64,000 nucleotides of DNA from JAUXEH01 sp965533275 (GTDB taxonomy: Bacteria; Acidobacteriota; Aminicenantia; Aminicenantales; Aminicenantaceae): assembly GCA_965533275.1 (NCBI GenBank), contig CBESWG010000005.1:62001-126000 (forward strand). The letters are read 5' to 3'. Of the stretch, positions 49,555-57,316 are shown in pieces; within the stretch, counting starts at the first letter, position 1; each line of letters begins with the position of its first letter. The translations under genes were made by a program, and so were the position numbers. Under the pieces are notes generated by a model, which saw only the letters and a list, made by a program, of their open reading frames with translations, did not search any database and was not told the origin of the DNA.

Positions 49555-50298
49555 TCAGAACAATCCGGCAAAAATTACGTCGGCGCGGAACAATTCGCTC
49601 GTGCGCCGGCGCGTGTTCCAAGCGATGGTTTCCTTCAGTTCGACATAAAACCAGAACTTATCGAACAGGCTGAGCTTCTGGAGGTAGAAGTTCGCGTAGT
49701 CCGAGATGCTGTCTACCGGCACATAGCCGACCTGCTTGCCCTCATCATCCAGGACCAGGATGCGGTAGCCGTTTTCCAGCTCTTCCAGGCTCCCATACAC
49801 CTTGGCGGTCTCCCTGCCTTCCCAACCCGCGTTATCATCGTACTTGAGCTTGTCAAGAGCTTCGAAGCCATCCCGGGCCTGCAGGCCGAGGTATTCATCC
49901 AGGGCCGGTTCTTCGGTCCTTGTGAAGACTCCGCGGTACTCGCCGTTCGCCTCTTTCACCTCGATGGTGTTGGCGATCATCACCGAAGCCTGTTGAGCTG
50001 CGATCTCCCCTTCGATCTTCACTTCCTGGTCCACGAGGCTGGCCAGGTCGCCGCCGTCAACGGCGCCGAACACCATGATATCGAAGCCCTGCGCCTCAGG
50101 AAGGAACAGGAAATTCCCGATGGCCAACTTCGGGGTGCCCTCGAAAACGAGCACGCCTTCTTCCATGGCAGCCTGCTCTTCAGCGACTACTTCTTCAGCC
50201 TGCTGACATGCAATAGAGCCCGAAACGATCAGTGCGAATGCGACAAACAGCCCCAGAATCAGATGCATCCTGCTTCCATAACGATTCAAGATAGCCAT
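49555..50298 (-). CDS. Predicted lipoprotein of unknown function
   Basis: The 247-residue product has a lipoprotein signal (HLILGLFVAFALIVSGSIAC; lipobox SIAC). GGGAGG eight bases upstream supports ATG 50298. The mature part contains a beta-rich stretch resembling an OB-like fold (VKIEGEIAAQQASVMIANTIEVK) and charged helices; I do not recognise a family. A strong sigma-70 promoter and an inverted repeat precede it, and a good terminator follows, so it is a single-gene unit downstream of the large FecR-type gene. Confidence 0.7.
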   Translation of the reverse strand: MAILNRYGSRMHLILGLFVAFALIVSGSIACQQAEEVVAEEQAAMEEGVLVFEGTPKLAIGNFLFLPEAQGFDIMVFGAVDGGDLASLVDQEVKIEGEIAAQQASVMIANTIEVKEANGEYRGVFTRTEEPALDEYLGLQARDGFEALDKLKYDDNAGWEGRETAKVYGSLEELENGYRILVLDDEGKQVGYVPVDSISDYANFYLQKLSLFDKFWFYVELKETIAWNTRRRTSELFRADVIFAGLF

Positions 50299-50356
50299 GG
50301 CTCATACCTCCCGTTGAAAGTCTTTCTCATCCGTGTCATCAGGGAATGTACACTTA

Positions 50357-50401
50357 CCTAAAATTAGGATTCTTTATACCATCGTGAGGCAAAAATGTAA
50401 A
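50357..50401 (-). promoter_or_regulatory. Sigma-70 promoter and start-site palindrome of the lipoprotein gene
   Basis: On the minus strand TTTACA (50401-50396) and TATAAA (50378-50373) are 17 bp apart (each 5/6). A palindrome CCTAA-N2-TTAGG (50357-50368) covers the expected start site near 50366 and could be an operator. Confidence 0.55.
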
Positions 50402-50417
50402 GCAGAAATTGAGCGGG

Positions 50418-52676
50418 CTACCTTTTTCTCACCCTGGTACCGGAGCGCGAAGAGGATGACGCCCGGGACGAACCCGTATTTCTTCCCGCCGAGCGGGCGG
50501 CGCTGCCTGCTGACCTTCCCGAGGAACGAGAGGCACTGCTCGCAGACCTGCCGGAAGAACGCGCGGAACTGCTTGAAGAGCGCGAGGGGGAGGAGCGAAC
50601 CGACGAGGAGCGGTTCGAGGAGGAGCTGCGCGAGGGAGATGTTCGGTAGGAAGGGGAGGAGGAGCGCTGGCTGCTGCCCACACGACTCGAAGAGCGTGAG
50701 GGAGAGGAGCGGTTCGAGGAGGAACTGCGTGAAGGAGAAGTTCGGTAGGAAAGGGAGGAGCTTCTGCTAGAGGCGGAGCGGCTGGTGGTCGGGCGCTGCG
50801 TTTGCGTGCGGCTGGGCGTGGAATAGGCCGGGGCACTCCGCGATGTGCTGCGGGCACTCTGTGAACGGCTCGGGGATCGGGGCGAGGCCGAGCTTGGCGA
50901 GGAACGGCCGGTGCTCCTCGGTGTGCGCGAGGGATAGCTCCGGGAGGTCGTGCCGCTTACGCCCCTGCTGGGGCTCTGCTGTGATACGCCCCGGGCCGTG
51001 CGGCTGGGATAGGATCCCGCTGTGCGGGAGGCCGTCCGGGACTGCGACGAGCTGGTGCGGCCCACGGAGCCTCCCGCTCGTGACGGATAGGTCTGGGGCG
51101 CGCTGCGGGCGGTACTCGTGGCCCTGGAAGACGCGGCCGTCCTGCCCGCTGAGGCGCTGGAACGCGAGGGATAGGTCTGGGAGGCGGTCCGGTCACTTCT
51201 GCCTGTCAAAGATGCGGATGCCCTGGCCTGGGCCTCGCGTCCCGCTGTGCGTGACCCGGTAGGAGTAGACTTCAGAGTCGCAGATGAACCGCTGCGGCTC
51301 GATCGCGAAGGATAGGATTTCGTATCGGTCGTCCTGGCTGTGGATCCAGCGGTACGTCCGGAAGAGACGGCATTTCCGCTCCTCGAGGCCGAGCCGCCCG
51401 ATACTCGAGAGGCGCCGGAGCGGTCATAGGTCTTGAGAGAGGACCGGGATGATACCCGCGCCGACCCGATACCTCGGGATGTCCCCGCGGCGAGGTCCGA
51501 GGCCGGTTGGCGTGAGGACAGCTGGACCTTTCCCATGCCCTTCGCCTGGCTGCGGCTGAGTGCAACGCGGGAGATATTCGGATCACTCAGCTGATTCTTT
51601 CGAACCGTCACCATTGTCCGTGAATCCGCAGCGTATGACCCGTAGTAGCGGTCCCCGTAATAATGATTGTTGACGATCGTGCCGGGGTACCCATGATAGC
51701 TCAATGCACTCCAACCATAGTGGTGGGCGCCGTGGTGCCAATGGACCCAGGCCGGCCCCCACCCGCAGCGGGGAATCCAGTACCAGCCCATCCCGAAGCG
51801 CCACTGCCAGCGGCCGTAGTGTGAGACACACCAGCCCCAAGAATGGGATGAGACCCAGGTATAGCCGATGATGGGATACCAGACCCAGCGTCCATAGGAG
51901 TAGGGCCTCCAGGTGTCATGATAGACGTGCGGCACCCAAACGTACCCGTAGGGGCTCTCATAGGTCCAGCGCCCGCCGGCGGCCAGCTCTCCCTCATAGG
52001 CACTCAGTTCCTCAGGGAGATAGGTGCTCGCCGGCTTCGCCAGCAGGGCATCCCGGCCGTGGTTCCAGTCGGAAAAGGCGTCGGCTGACAGGGAGGCCGC
52101 CCCTCTCGTAGGCCCCAGGATGAAGCGGCCCTCATCCGCGACCAGATGTTCCATCGCATGCACCACTTCGGAGGCGTTTTCCCCGGCCGCTTCGATGGAG
52201 CCCTCGATAACACTCAGCTCCGTCTCTCCGGCCTCGCCTGAACGGATGCGGTAGAGCCCCTCCTCCAGCACATAAAAGGATGCATCCGGAGTGTGTATTT
52301 CAAATCCCTGATCCTCGCCCAGGTATGAGATCCGGAGGAAGACCTCCCCGCTCTTGAGATGCAGTTTCACAAAATCCAGGTTCTTGCTGGGGAGCTGGAT
52401 GACCTCCAGCTGGGACTGATTATCCATCCGCAGGTAGTTCTGCTGGCCGAAATGGATCTCGAGACGGCCTTCCCGTGTGCCCAGAGCATCGCCGCTTATT
52501 ACCGCCAGGTTTACGGTTCCGGCTTCTTGGCCCAGGTCCTGCGCCCTCTGCACATAGGTATCTCCGCTGACATAACTCATACGGGCATAGCTGTTGTCAT
52601 AGTATGTGTCATCCTGAGCGGATGCCCAGGAAAAGAGCAAAATAAGAGAAGCGGTAAACAAAGCCCATTTCTTCAT
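50418..52676 (-). CDS. Exported FecR-domain protein with Trp/Tyr-rich segment and serine/arginine tail
   Basis: The 752-residue protein has a Sec signal peptide (ALFTASLILLFSWASAQ). Residues about 30-200 resemble a FecR-type ligand/sensing domain (VSGDTYVQRAQ, LRMDNQSQLEV, FEIHTPDASFYVLEEGLYRI). Residues about 235-335 are extremely rich in Trp, Tyr, His and Gly (WRPYSYGRWVWYP, WRFGMGWYWIPRCGWGP), as in DUF6600 proteins. The last 370 or so residues are almost entirely Ser, Arg, Thr, Ala, Gly and Pro with repeats of YPSRS and YRTSPSRSSSSNRSS. The tail is highly basic and probably disordered, suited to binding polyanions at the surface. No sigma/anti-sigma pair is adjacent. A sigma-54-type promoter precedes it. 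Confidence 0.78.
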   Translation of the reverse strand: MKKWALFTASLILLFSWASAQDDTYYDNSYARMSYVSGDTYVQRAQDLGQEAGTVNLAVISGDALGTREGRLEIHFGQQNYLRMDNQSQLEVIQLPSKNLDFVKLHLKSGEVFLRISYLGEDQGFEIHTPDASFYVLEEGLYRIRSGEAGETELSVIEGSIEAAGENASEVVHAMEHLVADEGRFILGPTRGAASLSADAFSDWNHGRDALLAKPASTYLPEELSAYEGELAAGGRWTYESPYGYVWVPHVYHDTWRPYSYGRWVWYPIIGYTWVSSHSWGWCVSHYGRWQWRFGMGWYWIPRCGWGPAWVHWHHGAHHYGWSALSYHGYPGTIVNNHYYGDRYYGSYAADSRTMVTVRKNQLSDPNISRVALSRSQAKGMGKVQLSSRQPASDLAAGTSRGIGSARVSSRSSLKTYDRSGASRVSGGSASRSGNAVSSGRTAGSTARTTDTKSYPSRSSRSGSSATLKSTPTGSRTAGREAQARASASLTGRSDRTASQTYPSRSSASAGRTAASSRATSTARSAPQTYPSRAGGSVGRTSSSQSRTASRTAGSYPSRTARGVSQQSPSRGVSGTTSRSYPSRTPRSTGRSSPSSASPRSPSRSQSARSTSRSAPAYSTPSRTQTQRPTTSRSASSRSSSLSYRTSPSRSSSSNRSSPSRSSSRVGSSQRSSSPSYRTSPSRSSSSNRSSSVRSSPSRSSSSSARSSGRSASSASRSSGRSAGSAARSAGRNTGSSRASSSSRSGTRVRKR
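50611..50760 (-). repeat. Direct repeats within the serine/arginine tail
   Basis: Two copies of a unit of about 50 bp (from 50611 and from 50710, 99 bp apart) differ at only a few positions and encode the repeated SYRTSPSRSSSSNRSS block. They lie inside the coding sequence and could allow length variation. Confidence 0.7.
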
Positions 52677-52698
52677 GGTGCCTCCTCAACTACCTATC

Positions 52699-52714
52699 AG
52701 CAATTTTTATGCCA
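52699..52714 (-). promoter_or_regulatory. Sigma-54 (-24/-12) promoter of the serine/arginine-rich protein
   Basis: The minus strand reads TGGCATAAAAATTGCT, with GG and GC ten bases apart and only one departure from TGGCACRNNNNTTGCW. The predicted start near 52688 leaves a leader of about 12-14 bases that still includes the gaggagg ribosome site. I found no GTAAA-N5-TTTAC repeat upstream, so another activator may be involved. Confidence 0.58.
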
Positions 52715-52926
52715 AGCTGTTTCCCCCTGGGATCCGGCCGGACGACTGTCCTGTATCGGGGACAGATGAGTGCCTGGGGCGACACACCCGAGCCTCCCTA
52801 TGTATGTGTGTGAGGGGAGGGGAGGCCAGGCAGGCCTTACAGGCAGAGTTTTTCACTATAAAGAAATAGATGGATAGGATCGGCCCTGAGGGGCCCGGAT
52901 TTTGAGGAAGGAAGGGATACAGGCAG

Positions 52927-52964
52927 GGAGCGAGGCCTCTTCCCCCGAAGGGGCTTCGCTCCCT
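52927..52964 (-). terminator. Strong hairpin after the 65-residue gene
   Basis: Arms GGGAGCGA (52927-52934) and TCGCTCCC (52957-52964) enclose an inner CCCC-CGAA-GGGG stem. It lies about 10 bases past the stop of the minus-strand gene at 52975. There is no T-tract, so it may be an mRNA-stabilising or weak terminator hairpin. The rest of 52677-52974 holds only the sigma-54-type promoter and a short TG-rich stretch. Confidence 0.45.
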
Positions 52965-52974
52965 GAGCCGTCGC

Positions 52975-53172
52975 TTACTTTTTCTTCAGGATGGGCATGC
53001 CGGTGCGTGTGGTCTCGATGACCTTGTAGCCATCGGGGACCGCGTCCAGCGAGCCATCTCTGATGTCACGCGCAAAAAAGAAGATCCTCTGCTGCCGTCC
53101 CCCCTTGAGGTTTACATCCTTGAAGTGGAGATAGTAGGTTACTCCTTTTGAATTTGTGAAAGTGAACGCCAT
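52975..53172 (-). CDS. Conserved 65-residue protein of unknown function
   Basis: ATG 53172 follows GGAGGTAAAATAA. The product begins AFTFTNSKGVTYYLHFKDV and ends TTRTGMPILKKK, a pattern I recall from small conserved proteins in several environmental phyla, with no known role. It is mainly beta strand by pattern, cytoplasmic and basic. Single-gene unit. Confidence 0.7.
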   Translation of the reverse strand: MAFTFTNSKGVTYYLHFKDVNLKGGRQQRIFFFARDIRDGSLDAVPDGYKVIETTRTGMPILKKK

Positions 53173-53386
53173 TTATTTTACCTCCATAGAGATTTATATG
53201 CTGAAAGTGTTTTCCACTCAACAGCCTAAGCTCATCAGACCCGATCAGGCACAGATTCTCGAGGTTACTGTTCCGGCTTGTTTGCCCCAGTCCCTCCCTG
53301 TCGAACTTTCAGGTCTTGGTCCATATGTATCGGATAAATCGGACAATGTCAAGAGAAAATATGGGGTTTTTCTCGGGAAAATCATC

Positions 53387-53395
53387 TGTTATAAT
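53387..53395 (+). promoter_or_regulatory. Extended -10 promoter for the fRMsr gene
   Basis: TGTTATAAT at 53387-53395 is a full extended -10, leaving a leader of about 65 bases before GTG 53467. The rest of the 294-bp gap 53173-53466 shows no gene I can support. Confidence 0.45.
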
Positions 53396-53466
53396 GACTT
53401 TGGCACCGATTTTCGATCCCCCTGAAACCGGCTCAGAGCGCGGAACTCGACCAAAAGGAGAGCGGC

Positions 53467-53937
53467 GTGGACACAGCAGCGAGACTGGACAAACGATACG
53501 AGAGGATCTACACACAGCTCCGGGAGCTGCTTCCCAAGAGCCAGGATCTCACAGCCCACATGGCGACCGTCACCGCCCTGCTGCACCACAAGATGCCGCA
53601 CTTTTTCTGGACCGGATTCTATCTGCTCAAGGATCAACGCCTCGTGGTGGGCCCCTACCAGGGGCCGGTCGCGTGTCAGGTTCTGGAGGGCCCGGACGGT
53701 GTGTGCTGGGCCGGAGTCCTCAAGAAAGAGGTCGTCCTCGTCCCGGACGTGCATCGCTTCCCCGGACACGTGGCCTGTGACAGCCGTTCCAAATCCGAGA
53801 TCGTGGCTCCTCTGTTCACGGAGGGGGGGGATGTGTGGGCCGTGCTCGATGTCGACAGCCAGCGCCTCGACGCCTTTTCAGATGTGGATGCCTCCTGGCT
53901 GGGAAAGATCACACAGCTGATTTCGCCGGGGGAGTGA
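53467..53937 (+). CDS. Free methionine-(R)-sulfoxide reductase (GAF domain)
   Basis: The 156-residue protein is a GAF domain of the fRMsr family, which reduces free methionine-R-sulfoxide in the cytoplasm. The three conserved cysteines are present: Cys70 (GPVAC), Cys80 (DGVC) and Cys104 (GHVACDSRSKSEIVAP). The start is GTG at 53467 behind aaaaggagag. It faces the agmatinase gene, whose stop lies 3 bp away. It fits the oxidative-stress theme of the window. Confidence 0.92.
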   Translation: MDTAARLDKRYERIYTQLRELLPKSQDLTAHMATVTALLHHKMPHFFWTGFYLLKDQRLVVGPYQGPVACQVLEGPDGVCWAGVLKKEVVLVPDVHRFPGHVACDSRSKSEIVAPLFTEGGDVWAVLDVDSQRLDAFSDVDASWLGKITQLISPGE

Positions 53938-53940
53938 TCA

Positions 53941-54798
53941 TCAAGGTCGGGATCCACGCCCCTCGACCACGATCTTTCCGGCCACCTCCATGAGCAGTTT
54001 GACCGCAGCCGCGGCCGTGATTCCAGAGGAATCGCGTGCGGGATTGACCTCGACCACATCCATACCCACGATCTCGGCCTCCAGTCGGTGTAGGATCCCC
54101 AGGGCCTGCCGTGTGGTCAATCCACCCGGCTCCAGGTGGGACACGCCGGGAGCATACGCCGGGTCTAGGGCGTCTATATCAAAGGAGATATACAGCGGAT
54201 TCCGGAAACTCAGGGCCAGGTCATCCCGCAGGTCCTTCATCTCGATCATGCGGATGCCGGAGCGTCCGGACTTGGAACGATGGTCCGCGGTAGCAGCCCG
54301 GATCCCTACCTGAACCAGGCTGGCAGCGAGCCCCTGCTCGAGGATCCGCGCGAAGGGACATGCATGGGAATGGGGATCGCCCCGGTAGTCCTCGTATAGG
54401 TCCGGATGTGCGTCGAAGTGGAGGATGTCCAGGATCGGGAATGCCTTTGCCAGAGCACGCACGACCGGATAGGTCACGGAGTGGTCCCCCCCCAGCACCA
54501 GCGGAACGGCCGACCGGTCCAGGATCGGGGATAGCCGGCCCTCGATCCGGGCCGCGACCTGTTCAAATTCTCCGGTGACATCCACGTCGCCCAGGTCCAC
54601 CAGGGTCGTGTCGCGAGAAAGATCGGCTCCCAGCTCCGTGAAGGCATTGATCATGTCTCCATCCGAGGCGGCACGTATGGCCGCCGGCCCTGCCGCCGCC
54701 CCTTTGAGATAGGATGACTTGTCGTCATAGGGAATGCCCAGCACAGCGAGATCGTAGTTGTCCACGCCTGTCTTTACGGCGCCGCCGAAGTCACTCAT
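53941..54798 (-). CDS. speB: Agmatinase/arginase family ureohydrolase
   Basis: From ATG 54798 the 285-residue enzyme has the binuclear manganese motifs GGDHSVTYP, HFDAHPDLYEDY and SFDIDALDPAYAPG. Overall pattern and length fit agmatinase (agmatine to putrescine and urea), though related guanidino hydrolases cannot be excluded. It overlaps the MEMO gene by 8 bp. No arginine decarboxylase gene is in the window. Confidence 0.87.
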   Translation of the reverse strand: MSDFGGAVKTGVDNYDLAVLGIPYDDKSSYLKGAAAGPAAIRAASDGDMINAFTELGADLSRDTTLVDLGDVDVTGEFEQVAARIEGRLSPILDRSAVPLVLGGDHSVTYPVVRALAKAFPILDILHFDAHPDLYEDYRGDPHSHACPFARILEQGLAASLVQVGIRAATADHRSKSGRSGIRMIEMKDLRDDLALSFRNPLYISFDIDALDPAYAPGVSHLEPGGLTTRQALGILHRLEAEIVGMDVVEVNPARDSSGITAAAAVKLLMEVAGKIVVEGRGSRP

Positions 54799-56050
54799 CT
54801 TCGCCTCCCCCCCTCTTCCCCTTGCCGGCACCCTCTGTCAGCAGCACGGCAGCGAAGCTCACGGCCGACTGGGTCGGCTCCTCAAGCCAGAACTCATAAT
54901 CCAGGATGCGGCCCTCGAGACCGTCAAAGAGCTCCAGCAGGCTGGCCAGGGCGGAGAATCCGCAGACGTGGTATCGGTCCTCCACCCTGCGGCCCTCCTG
55001 CCAGAATTCCTTCACATCTCCCCTGGCGAGGGAATCGAGCAGGGCCTTGTCATGGGCCCTGGCTTCTGGCATCAGCGCAGCAGCACTGAGGTCATGCCCG
55101 AATTTCGGCCCGATATGGGAAAAGTCCACCCCGGCGATCACGAGCGTGTCCGGCTCTTTGGCTAGGAGCGCACTCAAGGCAGAGAGGAAGGAGCGAATTT
55201 CGTCCTGTTCGTTTGGCCTGGCGACCCGGCCCAGGAGTTCATGGAAGGAGCCGCAGAGGATGGGGACGATGCGGAATGCGCCCTCGTCCTTGAACAGATG
55301 CTGGCAGAAGAGCAGCTGGAACTCCAGTGAATGTTCGCTGCGGTGGACAAAATCGTCCGGGCTGACCGACTGTCCTCCCCCCTCCGTCCTGAGGGCAGCC
55401 ACCCAGTCCCGATCGCTCCGCACGTCTCCCAAGGGAGTGCGAAATGTCTTTTCTGTCAGGGAAAAAAAAGAGCCCTGTAGCCCATGCCCGACTCCGAGGA
55501 GGACGATCCTCTTAGGGGCGAGGCCCCGGAGGCTCCCATACGCGCTGGCATAGACCCTCTTCCCCACACCCAGGTCGATGTGAGGGGCCACCAGGGCCCT
55601 GATCTTCTCTCCTGCGGCCGGAGGCGGATCTTCCACAGGCAACATCTCTGCCATGAACGCCTCCAGATCCGAACGGTCGTCGGGATAGGCCCGGCCGGCC
55701 AGGTAGGGTGCGCGCACGGAAAGGCGGCCGTACTCATGGAAGATCTTATCCCTGGCCTGGCGATACCGGTCGGAGTCCAGCAGCATGATCTCGTCCATCT
55801 GCTGCACCAGGGATTCCACGGCCTCCATACCGACATAGACGTTGTTGTTGTGGCGGATGAGCTCGAACTGGATGTCCGTGAGGGTCCGATCTCCATCGAT
55901 CAGGTGGAGCAGGGCCAGCCCCACTCCCTTCAGCGCCAGGGATTCCGGGACCAGGCCCAGAGAGTCATGGATCACAAACACCGTCTCGCCCTCATGGGAA
56001 GTCGGGACGACCTCGATGTCGCTGCGCAGGCGCGGCGCCTTATCAGCCAT
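54791..56050 (-). CDS. MEMO-domain protein with N-terminal PqqD-like domain
   Basis: The 419-residue protein has a MEMO domain from about residue 145 (ALVAPHIDLGVGKRVYASAY, VLLGVGHGLQGSFF, EHSLEFQLLFCQH, IAGVDFSHIGPKFGH, all split family segments), as in protein B of the AmmeMemoRadiSam system. The first 120 or so residues (RLRSDIEVVPTSHEGE, LIDGDRTLTDIQFEL, LVQQMDEIMLL) resemble a PqqD/RRE-type winged helix. Partner AMMECR1 and radical-SAM genes are not in the window. It overlaps both the symporter (8 bp) and agmatinase (8 bp). Confidence 0.82.
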   Translation of the reverse strand: MADKAPRLRSDIEVVPTSHEGETVFVIHDSLGLVPESLALKGVGLALLHLIDGDRTLTDIQFELIRHNNNVYVGMEAVESLVQQMDEIMLLDSDRYRQARDKIFHEYGRLSVRAPYLAGRAYPDDRSDLEAFMAEMLPVEDPPPAAGEKIRALVAPHIDLGVGKRVYASAYGSLRGLAPKRIVLLGVGHGLQGSFFSLTEKTFRTPLGDVRSDRDWVAALRTEGGGQSVSPDDFVHRSEHSLEFQLLFCQHLFKDEGAFRIVPILCGSFHELLGRVARPNEQDEIRSFLSALSALLAKEPDTLVIAGVDFSHIGPKFGHDLSAAALMPEARAHDKALLDSLARGDVKEFWQEGRRVEDRYHVCGFSALASLLELFDGLEGRILDYEFWLEEPTQSAVSFAAVLLTEGAGKGKRGGGEDE

Positions 56051-57275
56051 GGTCCGGCGGCTCCCCCATGCCTTTCAGGGACTCGCCCTCGAGCCGGGCG
56101 ATGATCACGGCTCCGCAGCTGTCGCTGAGCACATTGACCGTCGTGCGGAACATGTCCAGGATGCGGTCCACCGCCAGGATGATGGCGACGCCTTCCAGAG
56201 GAAGCCCCACGGCCCTCAGGATGATGGACATCATCACCATCCCGCTCATCGGCACGCTGGCTGCGCCTATGGAAGCCAGCAGGGCCGTGAACACGATGAT
56301 GATCTGGGCCCCGAAGCCGAGTTCGAAACCGTAGACCTGGGCGATGAAGATCGTGGCCACGCACTCATAGAGGGCGGTACCGTCCATGTTCACGGTCGCC
56401 CCGATGGGCAGCACGAAGCTTGCGATCTTCTTGGATACGCGGGAATTTCCCGTGACAGCGGCCATGGTCAGGGGCAGGGTCACGATGGTGGAGCAGGTGG
56501 AGAAGGCCATCATGAGGGCCGAGGGCATCCCCCGGTAGTGTTTGAGGGGATTGACACGGCCGACCAGCATCAGAAGCAGCGGGAGGTTGACAAAAGCGTG
56601 GATGGCCAGCCCGGTCAGCACCACAGCGAAGTAGAAACCCAGGGAGCGGAAGGCCTCGAATCCCGTGCGGGCCACGATCCGGGCCAGGATCCCGAATACA
56701 CCCAGAGGGGCGCTCCAGACCACAAAAAAGGTCAGCTTCATCATGGTGTCGAACGCGGCCTGGAAAAAATCGCTCAGCTGCATCCGGGGCTTGGGCTTGA
56801 GCCGTGTGATGAAATAGCCGAACAGGATTGAGAAGAAGATGACGGGCAGCACGTCTCCCTGCGCTAGGGCCGCAAACGGATTCTCCGGGATGATACGGAT
56901 GAGCAGCTCTCCGATGCCCTGCTCCGAGGCCGCGATCTGTTCCGGGGCGGCCTCCAGCCCGATCTCGGCTCCCGCGCCCGGCTTGAGCAGGTTGACCAGG
57001 ACCTGACCGGTCAGGATGGCCAGCAGGCTGCTCACCACGTAGTAAGCAAAGGTCTTCAGGCTCAGCCGACCCAGTCCGGTGGCGCTCCCCACGCTCACGA
57101 CACCCGAGATTATGGAGGTGACGATGAGCGGCATGATAGCCATGCGCAGCAGGCGCAGAAAGATCTGGGCGAGGGGATCGGCGAGGGGCAGGATGCCTTC
57201 GCCAAATACCCAGCCGGCCACGATCCCCAGAAAAAATCCGATGAATATGTAGTGTGTCAGGGAAAGTTTTTTCAT
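56043..57275 (-). CDS. Dicarboxylate/amino-acid:cation symporter (DAACS, GltP-like)
   Basis: The 410-residue carrier has the hairpin and helix motifs of glutamate/aspartate/dicarboxylate symporters: FSTCSTIVTLPLTM (first hairpin serine-rich tip), TVNMDGTALYECVA (NMDGT) and IGAASVPMSGMVMM (second hairpin). It imports acidic amino acids or C4-dicarboxylates with cations. It is the first gene of a unit with the MEMO and agmatinase genes, suggesting coordinate amino-acid use. Confidence 0.92.
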   Translation of the reverse strand: MKKLSLTHYIFIGFFLGIVAGWVFGEGILPLADPLAQIFLRLLRMAIMPLIVTSIISGVVSVGSATGLGRLSLKTFAYYVVSSLLAILTGQVLVNLLKPGAGAEIGLEAAPEQIAASEQGIGELLIRIIPENPFAALAQGDVLPVIFFSILFGYFITRLKPKPRMQLSDFFQAAFDTMMKLTFFVVWSAPLGVFGILARIVARTGFEAFRSLGFYFAVVLTGLAIHAFVNLPLLLMLVGRVNPLKHYRGMPSALMMAFSTCSTIVTLPLTMAAVTGNSRVSKKIASFVLPIGATVNMDGTALYECVATIFIAQVYGFELGFGAQIIIVFTALLASIGAASVPMSGMVMMSIILRAVGLPLEGVAIILAVDRILDMFRTTVNVLSDSCGAVIIARLEGESLKGMGEPPDHG

Positions 57276-57289
57276 GCTGTTGAACGGCT

Positions 57290-57298
57290 ATTATATCA
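57290..57298 (-). promoter_or_regulatory. Extended -10 promoter for the symporter operon
   Basis: On the minus strand TGATATAAT lies 14 bases before ATG 57275 (from 57290). The region also serves the divergent metallophosphoesterase gene, only about 40 bp away. Confidence 0.45.
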
Positions 57299-57316
57299 AA
57301 ATCCTTGTCAATTCCC

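Noticed and set aside
50430..51450. Repeats considered as a CRISPR array
   Set aside because: The repeats are in frame, uneven in spacing and encode the serine/arginine tail; no unique spacers of regular length.
52699..52714. Assignment of this sigma-54-type promoter to the local NtrC-type activator
   Set aside because: No GTAAA-N5-TTTAC repeat was found in the 300 bp upstream, so the link is left open.
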